A program made the position numbers and the translations under genes. The notes beneath the pieces were generated by a model, which did no database searches, was not told where the DNA came from, and saw only the letters and a program-made list of their open reading frames with translations. Shown here one piece after another: positions 8,281 to 16,407 of a stretch of 64,000 nt of DNA (the first letter of the stretch is position 1; each line of letters opens with the position of its first letter). Source of the stretch: Brevundimonas sp. (lineage in GTDB: Bacteria; Pseudomonadota; Alphaproteobacteria; Caulobacterales; Caulobacteraceae); the NCBI RefSeq assembly GCF_030704825.1, contig NZ_JAUYNX010000016.1, positions 1-64,000 of the forward strand. Direction: 5' to 3'.

Positions 8281-9150
8281 TCACCACGTCAGATCGAGCG
8301 CGGCGTAGCGGGCGTACGTCGTTTCCGCCTTCAGCAGGTCGGCGGCGCGGGCCGGGTCGAGGCGGCCGTCGGGACCACGGGCGGCGTCGCCGTGGATGCC
8401 CTGGGCGACGAACAGGCAGTCCAGCGCCTGTTTGGCAGCGCCGAGGACGTCGGTGACCACGCCGTCGCCGATGCACAGGACGCGCGACCGGTCGACGGGT
8501 TTACCGAGCAGGTCGGCGGCCTCCCTGAGCGCCAGGTCGTAGATCGGGCCGAAGGGTTTGCCGGCCATGACGACGCGGCCGCCGAGGCTTTCGTAGAGGT
8601 CGGCCAGGGAGCCGCCGCACCAGATGAGTTTGTCGCCGCGCTGGACCACCCGGTCGGGGTTGGCGCAGATCATCTCCAGATCGCGGGCGGCGCCGGCGGA
8701 CAGGCGGTCGCGGTAGTCCTCGGGGACTTCCGTTTCGTCGTCGATCATGCCGGTGACCGAGATGAAGGCGGCGTCCGCGGCGCCCGCCGCCATCGCCAGG
8801 CCGAGGCCGTCGTAGAGGGGGGCGTCGCGCTCGGGGCCGATGATCCATGCGGGGCCGGGCGCGCGCCTGGCCAGCTCCACGCGGGTGGCGTCGCCGGAGG
8901 TGACGACGGCGCCCCAGGACTCCCGCGGCACGCCCAGGCCGTCCATCTGAAGGATCATGCCCGGCGAAGGACGGGGCGAGTTGGAGATCAGCACGACCTG
9001 GCCGTGATCGCGGTGGAAGCGGGCCAGGGCGTCGCAGGCGGCGGGCCAGCTTTCGCGGCCGTTGTGGATCACGCCCCAGACGTCGCAGAGCAGGATGTCG
9101 TAGTCGCCGGCGATGTCGCCGAGACCGTTCAGGGCGTGGGGGAGGGTCAT
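8281..9150 (-). CDS. HAD superfamily hydrolase, class IIA (TIGR01459-like)
   Basis: 289 residues. The nucleophile motif DVWGVIHNG (about residues 22-30) has the Asp-x-Trp-Gly form typical of the TIGR01459 group. Later motifs include LISNSPRPS (motif II), a Lys in MAGKPFGPIYD, and VLCIGDGVVTDVLGA (motif III). Class IIA HAD proteins dephosphorylate small substrates such as sugar or nucleotide phosphates; the substrate here is unknown. Its ATG overlaps the stop of the small ORF upstream by four bases (ATGA), so the two are translated together. Confidence 0.9.
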   Translation of the reverse strand: MTLPHALNGLGDIAGDYDILLCDVWGVIHNGRESWPAACDALARFHRDHGQVVLISNSPRPSPGMILQMDGLGVPRESWGAVVTSGDATRVELARRAPGPAWIIGPERDAPLYDGLGLAMAAGAADAAFISVTGMIDDETEVPEDYRDRLSAGAARDLEMICANPDRVVQRGDKLIWCGGSLADLYESLGGRVVMAGKPFGPIYDLALREAADLLGKPVDRSRVLCIGDGVVTDVLGAAKQALDCLFVAQGIHGDAARGPDGRLDPARAADLLKAETTYARYAALDLTW

Positions 9151-9425
9151 GGGGCGGAGATAGCGGGTTCGGGGGTGGGGGAGAAGGGTTGGGTGGACTG
9201 CGGCTCACCCAGTTCGGTCAGGGCCTCTATCAGCAGCATCGGATACGGGATGATGAAGTCGGCGGGGTTGGCGCGGCCATCCTCGCGCAGGGTTCGAAGG
9301 TAGAACTCTTCGCGATTGCAGAGCGGCTGTTCCTTGCCGCTGGCGATCTGTTCGAGACGCCAACGCTGCAAAGCGTGAGCACAGGCGCGAACCCAGCGCT
9401 GTCGCGACATCCGGCGGGGCTTCAT
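9147..9425 (-). CDS. hypothetical protein, translationally coupled to the HAD hydrolase
   Basis: A 92-residue protein beginning MKPRRMSRQRWVRACAHALQ. It contains an N-terminal basic amphipathic helix and a compact segment (LCNREEFYLRTLREDGRANP, then FIIPYPMLLIEALTELGE). I do not recognise the family. AAAGGA lies 10 bases before the ATG, and the stop overlaps the HAD start (ATGA). Both points support a real gene that could be much shorter than the long open frame around it. No cysteines form a metal site and there is no signal peptide. Confidence 0.7.
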   Translation of the reverse strand: MKPRRMSRQRWVRACAHALQRWRLEQIASGKEQPLCNREEFYLRTLREDGRANPADFIIPYPMLLIEALTELGEPQSTQPFSPTPEPAISAP

Positions 9426-9957
9426 GGCGGCGATATCCTTTCGTTGCGGGCAGGCGGAAACCCTCTTCGGCATCGCTGCCGAAAAGTGCGGGGAGGGAGC
9501 GGGGCCGCCGGGCCTCGCCCGGAGAGCTATGGTTTTACCGTTTCGACGAGACAGACGCCCCGCGCAGCCGTTTTCCACACGCCCTCCGGTTGGCGGCCCT
9601 TCTTCGGGCCTTGCCGGATCATCCGCCGCCGCCATTGCTGACGACGGCGCGGGGCGGACTTGACGCAATGGGCGACATCGGTCCGCAATCCGCAGGCGCG
9701 CGGCGAGCAGGGGACGCCATCCATCGACGTCCTCAAGGACCCCCGGGATATCCGTCTCCCGGGCTTCATCGCTCGACCACAGCCCGCCGTCATCGAGAAC
9801 GTGGATCCGACGCCCTCCCCGCCGACGGGATGGGCAGGAGTCTGGCACGGCCCCCACATGCGGCGCGCAAATGACGCTGCATTTCTTAATTTCCGTGGAA
9901 AAACAACGGTCGGGGTGTGAAAATTGGTGTGTCTGGAAATGAAATTGTAGCAGCGTT
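9426..9957. other. long intergenic stretch, no gene recognised
   Basis: About 530 bases upstream of the 92-residue ORF. The open frames on both strands give low-complexity, Arg/Pro-rich translations without family features. I looked for a split tmRNA, SRP RNA and 6S RNA motifs and found none. A small dyad (TTCGGCATCGCTGCCGAA, near 9470-9487) and the AT-rich patch around 9886-9905 could belong to a promoter. The promoter of the minus-strand operon should lie here. Confidence 0.4.
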
Positions 9958-10119
9958 TCCTTCTCCCCTTGAGGGAGAAGGTGGCCGAGCGGAGCGAGGT
10001 CGGATGAGGGGTGAAACACCCGTCTGTCCGTGGACCGCGTCTGCTCTCGCCGGCGCGCACGCGGACGCAGCCCCCTCATCCGCCCCTCCGGGGCACCTTC
10101 TCCCTCAAGGGGAGAAGGA
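9958..10119. repeat. inverted pair of palindromic intergenic repeats
   Basis: The left arm (9958 to about 10011) and right arm (10072-10119) are inverted copies of about 48-54 bases. Their outer 26 bases (TCCTTCTCCCCTTGAGGG... reading inward) are identical, and so is the inner GGATGAGGGG. Each outer part is itself a hairpin (CTTCTCCC paired with GGGAGAAG). The arms enclose about 60 bases. Repeats of this look occur many times in alphaproteobacterial genomes between genes, so this is probably a mobile or REP-like element, not a regulatory site of the next gene. Confidence 0.8.
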
Positions 10120-10217
10120 ATCCGTGCGGCGCCCCTCAAGCGGAGGGCCTCTCTACCCGCCCCGGAACGGCCCCCGTCCTGCGGAGTTTGAAGGCCGGGG
10201 CCTGAGGGAGAGACGCG

Positions 10218-10562
10218 ATGCGAGCCATATCGATCACCGCCGCGGCGGCCTGCGGGCTGATGCTGACGGGGTGCGCCACCATGCGCGACGACTACGCCTC
10301 GGCGTGCGAGCGGGACTACGCCCGGAACCGGGAGTTCGCGACCGGCGCGGGGGCGGCGCTGGGGGCGGCGGTCGGGGCGGCGGTCGCCGGGCGCGACAAC
10401 CGCGAGGAGGGGGCCGCCATCGGCGCCCTGGCCGGAGCCCTGATCGGCCACCAGCTGTCCGAGGAGGAGGACCCCTGCGGCTACGGCTTCGGCGGCTACA
10501 ACCGGGATTACCGCTATGGCCGCGAGCGGGTCTACTGGCGGGACGACGACCGGCGCTGGTGA
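10218..10562 (+). CDS. small glycine-zipper lipoprotein
   Basis: 114 residues. The signal peptide MRAISITAAAACGLMLTGCA ends in the lipobox LTGC. A glycine-zipper segment follows (ATGAGAALGAAVGAAVAG, then GAAIGALAGALIGHQL), then a Tyr/Arg/Asp-rich tail. Glycine-zipper lipoproteins of this type sit in the outer membrane and may form helical hairpins; their roles are mostly unknown. GGGAGAGA ends 4 bases before the ATG. The same leader string GGGAGAGACGCGATG precedes the GH95 gene at 18263. The 3' end overlaps the convergent gene by 31 bases. Confidence 0.85.
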   Translation: MRAISITAAAACGLMLTGCATMRDDYASACERDYARNREFATGAGAALGAAVGAAVAGRDNREEGAAIGALAGALIGHQLSEEEDPCGYGFGGYNRDYRYGRERVYWRDDDRRW

Positions 10563-11359
10563 GGCCCTGAGGCCGTCCCGATGGAGTCGGACGCGGGTCG
10601 GCTCCAGATGTCCGGGGCGCACGCCACATCCAGAACCGCCGCCTCATCGGAGCCCGCCGTCACGGGCCGGGCGGGCCCGGCGTCCTCGGTCCGGGGGCCG
10701 TAGCCGCCGTCGGCCCGCGCCGGGGCGGACCATTGCAGATCGGCGGTGCGGCGCCAGCTGCAATCGACTTCCCACCAGGACCACACGCCCCGTCCGTCCT
10801 CGCCGGTCCGCTTCAGGCTGCGCACCTCCCATTGCGGCCCGCCGCCGTCCAGGGTCGCCCGGTCCACCAGCACGGCCGCCGGTCCGGACCGGGCGACGAT
10901 CAGCTCGAGAGGGCGTTGACGGATCGCCTGGGCGCTCAGGGGCAGGGCGGCGGCCATCGCCGCCTCGACGCCCGGCGCCGGCGGCGTCCCGGGGTGAGGG
11001 ACCCGGCCGTCGCAGACCGCCGCCTGCAGCGCCCGCCCCAACCGGTCGTACGGACGCAGCGGCCGATGCCAGGCCTCGCCCTCGAAGGGCGGGGGCGCCG
11101 AATCCTCCGGCCTGATGTTCTTCGCCGCGATCAGGGCCGAGGTTCCGGCGGCGCAGTCGGTCTCCAGCACCAGCCAGAACGGCTGGACGCCCTTCCGGAC
11201 CCGCAGGACCCGCGCGCGGACCCGGTCGCCTTGCCGCGGCGTCGACGCCTCGAGCCAGGTCGCCAGGGTTTCGTCGCCGTGAAGGAAGGTCAGGCGCGCC
11301 GGCGGTTCGGGCGCGGGCGCCTGCAGGCTCATCATCGCGAACAGGGCGGGCAGGATCAT
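10532..11359 (-). CDS. hypothetical secreted protein
   Basis: 275 residues. The short hydrophobic N-terminus (MILPALFAMMSLQAPAPEPP) looks like a minimal signal peptide. The body has regular strand-like segments (VRARVLRVRKGVQPFWLVLE, WEVRSLKRTGEDG, VWSWWEVDCSWRR) with several cysteines that could form disulfides. I do not recognise the family. No enzymatic motif is visible. The last 31 bases overlap the end of the glycine-zipper gene on the other strand, so the true C-terminus, which is poorly structured, could be an extension. Stand-alone transcription is likely. Confidence 0.65.
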   Translation of the reverse strand: MILPALFAMMSLQAPAPEPPARLTFLHGDETLATWLEASTPRQGDRVRARVLRVRKGVQPFWLVLETDCAAGTSALIAAKNIRPEDSAPPPFEGEAWHRPLRPYDRLGRALQAAVCDGRVPHPGTPPAPGVEAAMAAALPLSAQAIRQRPLELIVARSGPAAVLVDRATLDGGGPQWEVRSLKRTGEDGRGVWSWWEVDCSWRRTADLQWSAPARADGGYGPRTEDAGPARPVTAGSDEAAVLDVACAPDIWSRPASDSIGTASGPHQRRSSSRQ

Positions 11360-11470
11360 GGGGATATCGAACCCGCCGTGGCCGGAGCGGCCACTGTTCG
11401 AATCTGACGGTAGGGTCTTTGCCCCGTCCCTGATCGCCGATGTTCTGCGTTCTTGCCCGAATAGCCTTAG

Positions 11471-11497
11471 TTGTATTTTATCGAAACCGAATACAAT
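11471..11497 (+). promoter_or_regulatory. putative promoter with AT-rich inverted repeat
   Basis: TTGTAT (11471-11476) and TACAAT (11492-11497) are 15 bases apart and resemble -35 and -10 boxes. They are also arms of a perfect inverted repeat, TTGTATT (11471-11477) and AATACAA (11490-11496). A repressor binding the repeat would cover both boxes. This is the most AT-rich patch in the neighbourhood and leads straight into a GAGGAGA ribosome binding site at 11514-11520. Confidence 0.5.
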
Positions 11498-11527
11498 CTA
11501 AGAACGTCAAACTGAGGAGAATCCAGC

Positions 11528-11809
11528 ATTCCGGATCTCACTGACCCGCCCGCCCAGGAGCTTCCCCCAGTTACGGTGAGCCCCGGGATTTTCACAACTC
11601 CGGACGCCGCCGGTTCGCCCGGGCAGCGTCCGACGCGCGTCCACGCCGACGGGGTCAGGTACACGCTGTCGACGTCGGGAACACAGGCGGACGGCGCGCG
11701 GGCAGCCGTGACGATGCAGGCGAACGCCGGACCCCTTGCGCAGTGGGGGGACCAGGTCGTGGCCTCCATGGCCGCCTGTGCCCCTGATCTGGTGCAAACG
11801 CCGCTATAG
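11528..11809 (+). CDS. small hypothetical protein, possible ATT start
   Basis: The frame is open from just after a TGA at 11513 to TAG at 11807-11809. Its translation has ordinary composition (for example VRYTLSTSGTQADG and MQANAGPLAQWGDQVVASM). A promoter-like pair and GAGGAGA stand directly in front, yet the only start-like codon at proper spacing (7 bases) is ATT at 11528, giving 93 residues. The first standard start, GTG at 11576, gives 77 residues with poorer spacing. The gene may have lost an ATG, use ATT, or be a remnant. No domain is recognised. Confidence 0.4.
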   Translation: MPDLTDPPAQELPPVTVSPGIFTTPDAAGSPGQRPTRVHADGVRYTLSTSGTQADGARAAVTMQANAGPLAQWGDQVVASMAACAPDLVQTPL

Positions 11810-11869
11810 GCCAAGGGTCCGTCGCGATCCCGATCAGCTCGACGCTCTCCGGCGCCTGGCGTTCGGCCC

Positions 11870-13138
11870 CTACCCGAACCGCCGCCGCTGATCCGCGCTG
11901 CGCAGCGTCGAGCGGATGAAGTCCGCCGGGGGGTCGGTCTCGGCGAGGACGGCTTCCTTGATGGCGCGGGGTTCGCCGAACAGGTGGCCCTGGCCCATGG
12001 CGATGTCGAGCTCGAGGATGTCGACGATCTGGCGCTCGCTCTCGCATTTCTCGGCGATCAGCTCGATGCCGTAGCGGCGGGTCAGGCCGGCGAAGTCGGC
12101 GGCGGAGATGTCGCGCAGCGACGGCAGGGCCGAGGCGCCGTCGAGGTCGAGCAGCTGTTCGATCAGCAGGTCGGCCGCCACCTTCATGAACTTGACGTCG
12201 GACCGCTGCAGGTCGGCGAAGTCGAGGTCCAGGGTCTGGACCTTGTCGATCGAGAAACGGAAGCCGAGGTCGGCCAGCTTGGCCATGTTGCGGGCCTCGA
12301 CCGCGCCGCGGGCGTCGAAATTGGCCTGCCCCAGTTCGAAGATCAGGGCCTGGTTGAGGTCGCGGTTCTCGCTGAGAAAGTCGAGGAACTGGGGGAAGAA
12401 GGTCTCGTCGCCGAGCGACGAGAGGGCGACGTTGCAGAAGACCCCGACCTTGCGGTCCTGCCGCGCCAGGCGGCGGACGATCTGGGCGCAGCGGAACAGC
12501 AGCAGGTTGTCGATGGCCGGGACCAGGCCCTCGCCCTCGGCGACCGAGAGATATTCGGCCGGCATCATGATGCGGTCGTCGGCGGCGCGCAGGCGGGTGA
12601 AGCTCTCGTAGAAGATGGTCCGGCGCTGGGGCAGGGAGACGACCGGCTGGAGGTAGAGGTCGACGCGGTTCTCGGCCAGGGCCTCGTGGATGGTCTGCAG
12701 CAGGACGTTGGACTGCTCGCGGTGCCGGGCCTCGTAGGTGTTGGTCGGGGCCGGCTGGGAGACGCGCTGGTCGATCGACTCGCTCATCTGCTGGATCAGG
12801 GTCTCCAGCATGCGGACCTCGCCCGAGAGGGCCTCGTTGGAGGTCACGGCGCCCGACTCGATGGCCTGGGCCAGTTCGGTCAGGGCGCCCTGGGTCGACT
12901 CCATGGCGTCGGCGAGCAGGCGGTGGGCCTCGCGGACCTGTTCGATCTCGCGGCGCAGGGCGGCCTTGTCGGCGCGGCCGGCGACGCCGGCGTGGACGGC
13001 GACCATCAGGCCGAGGGTGGCGATCGCCCCCGCCGCTCCGGCCCCGGCGCCGAGGCCGGCGCGCCACACGAAGGCGCCGACCGTCAGGGCCAGGAACAGA
13101 TAGCCGAAGAACAGAAAGCCCTGGGTGAGTGCGCGCAT
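11870..13138 (-). CDS. tipF: TipF-like EAL-domain protein (c-di-GMP receptor, flagellar assembly)
   Basis: 422 residues. Two N-terminal membrane helices (about 5-55) and a coiled coil (about 58-135) precede an EAL domain (about 155-405). The signature EAL is degenerate (YESFTRL), and several metal-binding residues of active phosphodiesterases look altered (CNVALSSLGD, IDKVQTLDLD). This layout matches Caulobacter TipF, which binds c-di-GMP without cutting it and guides flagellum assembly at the new pole. The assignment rests on architecture and degenerate motifs read by eye. It is transcribed divergently from the SDR gene. Confidence 0.75.
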   Translation of the reverse strand: MRALTQGFLFFGYLFLALTVGAFVWRAGLGAGAGAAGAIATLGLMVAVHAGVAGRADKAALRREIEQVREAHRLLADAMESTQGALTELAQAIESGAVTSNEALSGEVRMLETLIQQMSESIDQRVSQPAPTNTYEARHREQSNVLLQTIHEALAENRVDLYLQPVVSLPQRRTIFYESFTRLRAADDRIMMPAEYLSVAEGEGLVPAIDNLLLFRCAQIVRRLARQDRKVGVFCNVALSSLGDETFFPQFLDFLSENRDLNQALIFELGQANFDARGAVEARNMAKLADLGFRFSIDKVQTLDLDFADLQRSDVKFMKVAADLLIEQLLDLDGASALPSLRDISAADFAGLTRRYGIELIAEKCESERQIVDILELDIAMGQGHLFGEPRAIKEAVLAETDPPADFIRSTLRSADQRRRFG

Positions 13139-13245
13139 TGGAAACGGATGGTCCGTCTTCCCGGATGGAATCGCCCGAGTATCGGGGTATCAGAGCAGAT
13201 CGCCTAGGCTTCCGCACGAATTCTCCCCACTCTTCGAGGTTAACG

Positions 13246-14016
13246 ATGGAATTGTTCGATCTGAGCGGCAAGGTCGCCGTCATCACCGGCTCCTCGCGCG
13301 GCATCGGCAAGGCCATCGCCGAACGGATGGCCGAGCACGGGGCGCGGGTGGTGATCAGCTCGCGCAAGGCCGGGCCGTGCGACGAGGTGGCCCAGGCGAT
13401 CAATGCGAGGCACGGCGAGGGCCGGGCCATCGCCATTCCGGCCAACATCGCCTCGAAGGAGGAGCTGCAGCGGCTGGTGGACGAGACCAACGCCGCCTTC
13501 GGCCGGATCGACATCCTGGTCTGCAACGCGGCGACCAATCCCTATGCGGGGCCGATGGCGGGGATCAATGACGAGCAGTTCGGCAAGATCCTGCAGAACA
13601 ATGTGGTGTCCAACCACTGGCTGATCCAGATGGTCGCGCCGCAGATGCTGGAGCGGAAGGACGGATCGGTGATCATCGTCTCGTCGATCGGGGGCCTGCG
13701 GGGCAACGCCCTGATCGGCGCCTACAACATCTCCAAGGCGGCGGACATGCAGCTGGCGCGCAATCTCGCCGTGGAGTGGGGGCCGTCGAACGTGCGGGTC
13801 AACTGCATCGCGCCCGGCCTGGTGCAGACCGACTTCGCCAAATATCTGTGGGAGAACCCGGACCTGCTGAAGCAGGTCACGGACCCCGCGCCGCTGAAGC
13901 GGATCGGCCAGCCGGACGAGATCGCGGGGGCGGCGGTCTATCTGGCGGCGCCGGCGTCCAGCTACATGACCGGCCAGACGCTGGTGGTGGACGGCGGGAT
14001 CACCATTGCCTGGTGA
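13246..14016 (+). CDS. SDR family oxidoreductase
   Basis: 256 residues. The cofactor motif TGSSRGIG is at about residues 14-21, the NAA(T)N-type motif VCNAATNPY is near residue 90, and the catalytic Ser (VSSIGG) and Tyr-x-x-x-Lys (AYNISKAAD) follow. It ends with GQTLVVDGGITIAW. This is a classical NAD(P)H-dependent short-chain dehydrogenase; the substrate is not evident. GAGG at 13236-13239 sets the ATG at 13246 over an in-frame upstream start. Its last bases overlap the likely start of the acyltransferase gene, so the two are probably cotranscribed. Confidence 0.92.
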   Translation: MELFDLSGKVAVITGSSRGIGKAIAERMAEHGARVVISSRKAGPCDEVAQAINARHGEGRAIAIPANIASKEELQRLVDETNAAFGRIDILVCNAATNPYAGPMAGINDEQFGKILQNNVVSNHWLIQMVAPQMLERKDGSVIIVSSIGGLRGNALIGAYNISKAADMQLARNLAVEWGPSNVRVNCIAPGLVQTDFAKYLWENPDLLKQVTDPAPLKRIGQPDEIAGAAVYLAAPASSYMTGQTLVVDGGITIAW

Positions 14017-14983
14017 GGGCCTCAGCGACGCGCGCTCAAATAGCCCGACGGGCGGTAGCGCGACAGGATTCCGCCAGGACCTCGCCTGGCGCGTGCAGGC
14101 CATCGGCTTCGCCGGCTTCATCGGGCTGATGCGGCTGCTCGGCGTGGAGCGGGCCTCGGCGCTGGGCGGCTGGCTGCTGCGGACGCTGGGGCCGAGGACG
14201 GGCACCCAGCGCACCGTGCTGCGCAACCTGCGCATCGCCTTTCCGGACATGCCCGAGGACGAACGCGAGGCCCTGGCCCTGGCGCAGTGGGAGCAGACGG
14301 GGCGGTCGTTCGCCGAGACGGCGGTGATGGACATCCTGGTCAGGCAGAACCGGATCGAGGTGGTCGGGCTGGAGCGGCTGCACGCCATTCGGGACTCGGG
14401 CAGGCCGGTGGTCTTCGTCGGCGGGCATTTCGCCAATATCGAGACGCTGGCGGCGACCATCACCGGTTCGGGCGTGCCGTGCCAGATCACCTATCGCGCG
14501 GCCAACAACCCCTATGTCGACGCCCAGATCATCGCGGCGCGGGCGCGGTACGGGGTGAAGCTGTTCGCGCCCAAGGGCGGGGACGGGGCGCGGGAGCTGC
14601 TGGCCGGGATGGCGCGGGGCGAGTCCGTGGCCCTGATGAACGACCAGAAATTCTCGGAGGGGCCCGAGGTGACCTTCTTCGGCCAGCCGGTGAATGCGGC
14701 GCCGGGGCCGAGCCGGCTGGCGCTGCGCTTCGGCGCGGTGCTGCAGCCGATGTCGGTGGTGCGGCTGCCGGGGGTGCGGTTCCGGCTGACCGTCTATGAG
14801 CCGATCGAACTGGCGAAGACCGGCGACCGGCAGGCGGACATCGCGCGCGGGGTGCAGGCGATCACCAGCTTCATCGAGGACCGGGTGCGCGAGAGCCCGG
14901 TCGACTGGTTCTGGGTCCACAAGCGGTGGCCGGACCGGGTCTACGCCGCGCTGGAGCCGTCGCGCGATTCGTCCCGGGCCTGA
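14006..14983 (+). CDS. lysophospholipid / lipid A acyltransferase, LpxL-HtrB family
   Basis: Up to 325 residues. The H-x4-E motif of the family is HFANIE in VFVGGHFANIETL (about residue 136). The strand RGESVALMNDQKFSEGPEV and the C-terminal WFWVHKRW are typical of LpxL/HtrB acyltransferases, which add secondary acyl chains to lipid A at the inner membrane. The start is uncertain: TTG at 14006 overlaps the SDR gene, while GTG at 14093 would remove a poorly conserved 29-residue leader. The 3' end overlaps the response regulator by 43 bases. Confidence 0.85.
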   Translation: MPGEGLSDARSNSPTGGSATGFRQDLAWRVQAIGFAGFIGLMRLLGVERASALGGWLLRTLGPRTGTQRTVLRNLRIAFPDMPEDEREALALAQWEQTGRSFAETAVMDILVRQNRIEVVGLERLHAIRDSGRPVVFVGGHFANIETLAATITGSGVPCQITYRAANNPYVDAQIIAARARYGVKLFAPKGGDGARELLAGMARGESVALMNDQKFSEGPEVTFFGQPVNAAPGPSRLALRFGAVLQPMSVVRLPGVRFRLTVYEPIELAKTGDRQADIARGVQAITSFIEDRVRESPVDWFWVHKRWPDRVYAALEPSRDSSRA

Positions 14984-15465
14984 TCCGACGCCCGGCGCAG
15001 GGGGCCGCGATAGTTGGAGGCGGTGGTGCGGCGGCGGTCGGGCCCGAAATAGCCCTCGGTCTTCACGAACGGGCGGGGATGGAAGATGACCGCCTGGATG
15101 CGGTCGAGGATGGCCTTGGCGGTGATCGGCTTGACCACGAACTCGGTCACCCCGGCGTCGCGCGCCTCATAGACCCGGCTCTTTTCGGAATGGCCGGTCA
15201 TCATGATGATCGGCAGATAGGGATTGGTGCTGTCGGGGCTGTTGCGGACCAGGCGGGTGAACTCGACCCCGTCCAGCGGGAACATGTTGAAGTCGACGAT
15301 GGCCAGATCGACCGCGTGCTCGCGCAGCATCTGGAGGGCGGCGGCGCCGTCCGCAGCCTCGCGCACCTTGCGGACGCCGGCCGACTGCAGCACGGCGGAG
15401 GTGATCGCCCGCATGTGCTGGTTATCATCGACCAGCAGAACCTGGAGTGACTGGAGAGAAGACAT
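14941..15465 (-). CDS. single-domain response regulator with basic C-terminal extension
   Basis: 174 residues. The receiver domain spans about 7-125: acidic pair VDDN, phospho-acceptor Asp in AIVDFNMFPLDG, Thr in MMTGHSE, and Lys in FVVKPITAK. A 45-residue tail follows (FVKTEGYFGPDRRRTTASNY), rich in Arg and aromatic residues, with no DNA-binding domain. CheY-like proteins of this form are numerous in Caulobacterales and act through protein contacts. No kinase is next to it. Convergent overlap with the acyltransferase gene. The partner is unknown. Confidence 0.9.
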   Translation of the reverse strand: MSSLQSLQVLLVDDNQHMRAITSAVLQSAGVRKVREAADGAAALQMLREHAVDLAIVDFNMFPLDGVEFTRLVRNSPDSTNPYLPIIMMTGHSEKSRVYEARDAGVTEFVVKPITAKAILDRIQAVIFHPRPFVKTEGYFGPDRRRTTASNYRGPLRRASDQARDESRDGSSAA

Positions 15466-15558
15466 GGGACGGACGCCGTGCCGGAATCGGCGAAGGGATC
15501 ATCAATTTAGAGGGCGAATCATTACCGGTCCATGACCGATCAATGTTCACTCACTGAG

Positions 15559-15570
15559 GTAACCGGTTAC
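15559..15570. promoter_or_regulatory. 12-bp perfect palindrome upstream of the response regulator
   Basis: GTAACCGGTTAC lies in the 111-base gap between the M23 gene and the response regulator start, 94 bases from the latter. It may be an operator. No matching copy was noticed elsewhere in the window. Confidence 0.3.
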
Positions 15571-15576
15571 GCACGC

Positions 15577-16407
15577 TCAGGTTTTCACCATGAGAGAGGG
15601 GTCGAGGTTGCGGTCCCGCCATTTCATCCGCCAGCACAGGTGGGGGCCGGTGGCGCGGCCGGTCATGCCGACGCGGCCGATCGGGTCGCCGCGCATCAGG
15701 TCCTGACCGACGGCGACGTCCAGCCGGGACTGGTGCAGACAGGCGGTGATCAATCCCTGGCCGTGGTCGATCAGGACCAGGCCGCCCTCGAAATGTAGCG
15801 CCGGCCGGGCCAGGGTCACCCGGCCGGCGGCGGGCGCGCGCACCACCGTCCCGTGTGGAGCGGCCAGGTCGATGCCGTAGTGGGGCCGCGCCGGCGTGCC
15901 GTTGAGAACCCGCTGCGCGCCCCAGCGGCTGGTGACGCGAAAGCCTTCGAGCGGCCAGTCGAAGCCGTCGCGGAAATGGTCGGCGTCGAGACGGCTGGCG
16001 AACCCCTCGGCCTTGAGCGCGATCTCGCGCTGGATACGGGCCAGCAGTTCGGGATCGGACGGCTCCACCGTTGAGGGCGGCAGGCCGCTGACGCTGGTGC
16101 TTGGAAACCGGCCGGGGGCGATGTCGAGGGTGCGGCTGGCCGATCGGGCGCCGAGGCGGGCCTCGATCTGGACGCTGCCGGCCGCGTCGCGGTCGAAGCC
16201 GACGACGAAGACGCCGTCGGCCGAGGCGGCGGTCAGGGATTCGCCGTCGACGAAGACCAGGGCGCGCGGCCAGGTCCGGCCGATGGCGTGGCCGCCCTGG
16301 ACGAAACGGCCGGTCAGGGCGAGGTCCTCCGGCGCCTGGGCCGAGGTTCGACCGGCGGCGAGCAGGGCGCCGGATCCGATCAGGACGCCCCGACGGCTCG
16401 GGATCAC
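15577..16407 (-). CDS. M23 family metallopeptidase (LytM-like), secreted
   Basis: 276 residues. A twin-arginine-like leader (PSRRGVLIGSGALLAAG) directs export. The M23 domain is C-terminal: HYGIDLAAPHG provides the first zinc His and Asp, LHQSR stands for the usual HLS motif, and GPHLCW replaces the usual GPHLHW. The second zinc histidine is thus a cysteine, which can still bind zinc, so activity is possible but not assured. M23 enzymes cut peptidoglycan cross-links, and degenerate ones activate amidases. The ATG overlaps the DUF2093 stop (ATGA). Confidence 0.88.
   Translation of the reverse strand: MIPSRRGVLIGSGALLAAGRTSAQAPEDLALTGRFVQGGHAIGRTWPRALVFVDGESLTAASADGVFVVGFDRDAAGSVQIEARLGARSASRTLDIAPGRFPSTSVSGLPPSTVEPSDPELLARIQREIALKAEGFASRLDADHFRDGFDWPLEGFRVTSRWGAQRVLNGTPARPHYGIDLAAPHGTVVRAPAAGRVTLARPALHFEGGLVLIDHGQGLITACLHQSRLDVAVGQDLMRGDPIGRVGMTGRATGPHLCWRMKWRDRNLDPSLMVKT

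Noticed and set aside
9426..9957. Split tmRNA, SRP RNA or 6S RNA in the long intergenic region
   Set aside because: No tag-peptide-like frame, no tRNA-like acceptor arm and no SRP core were found by eye. A covariance-model search would settle it.
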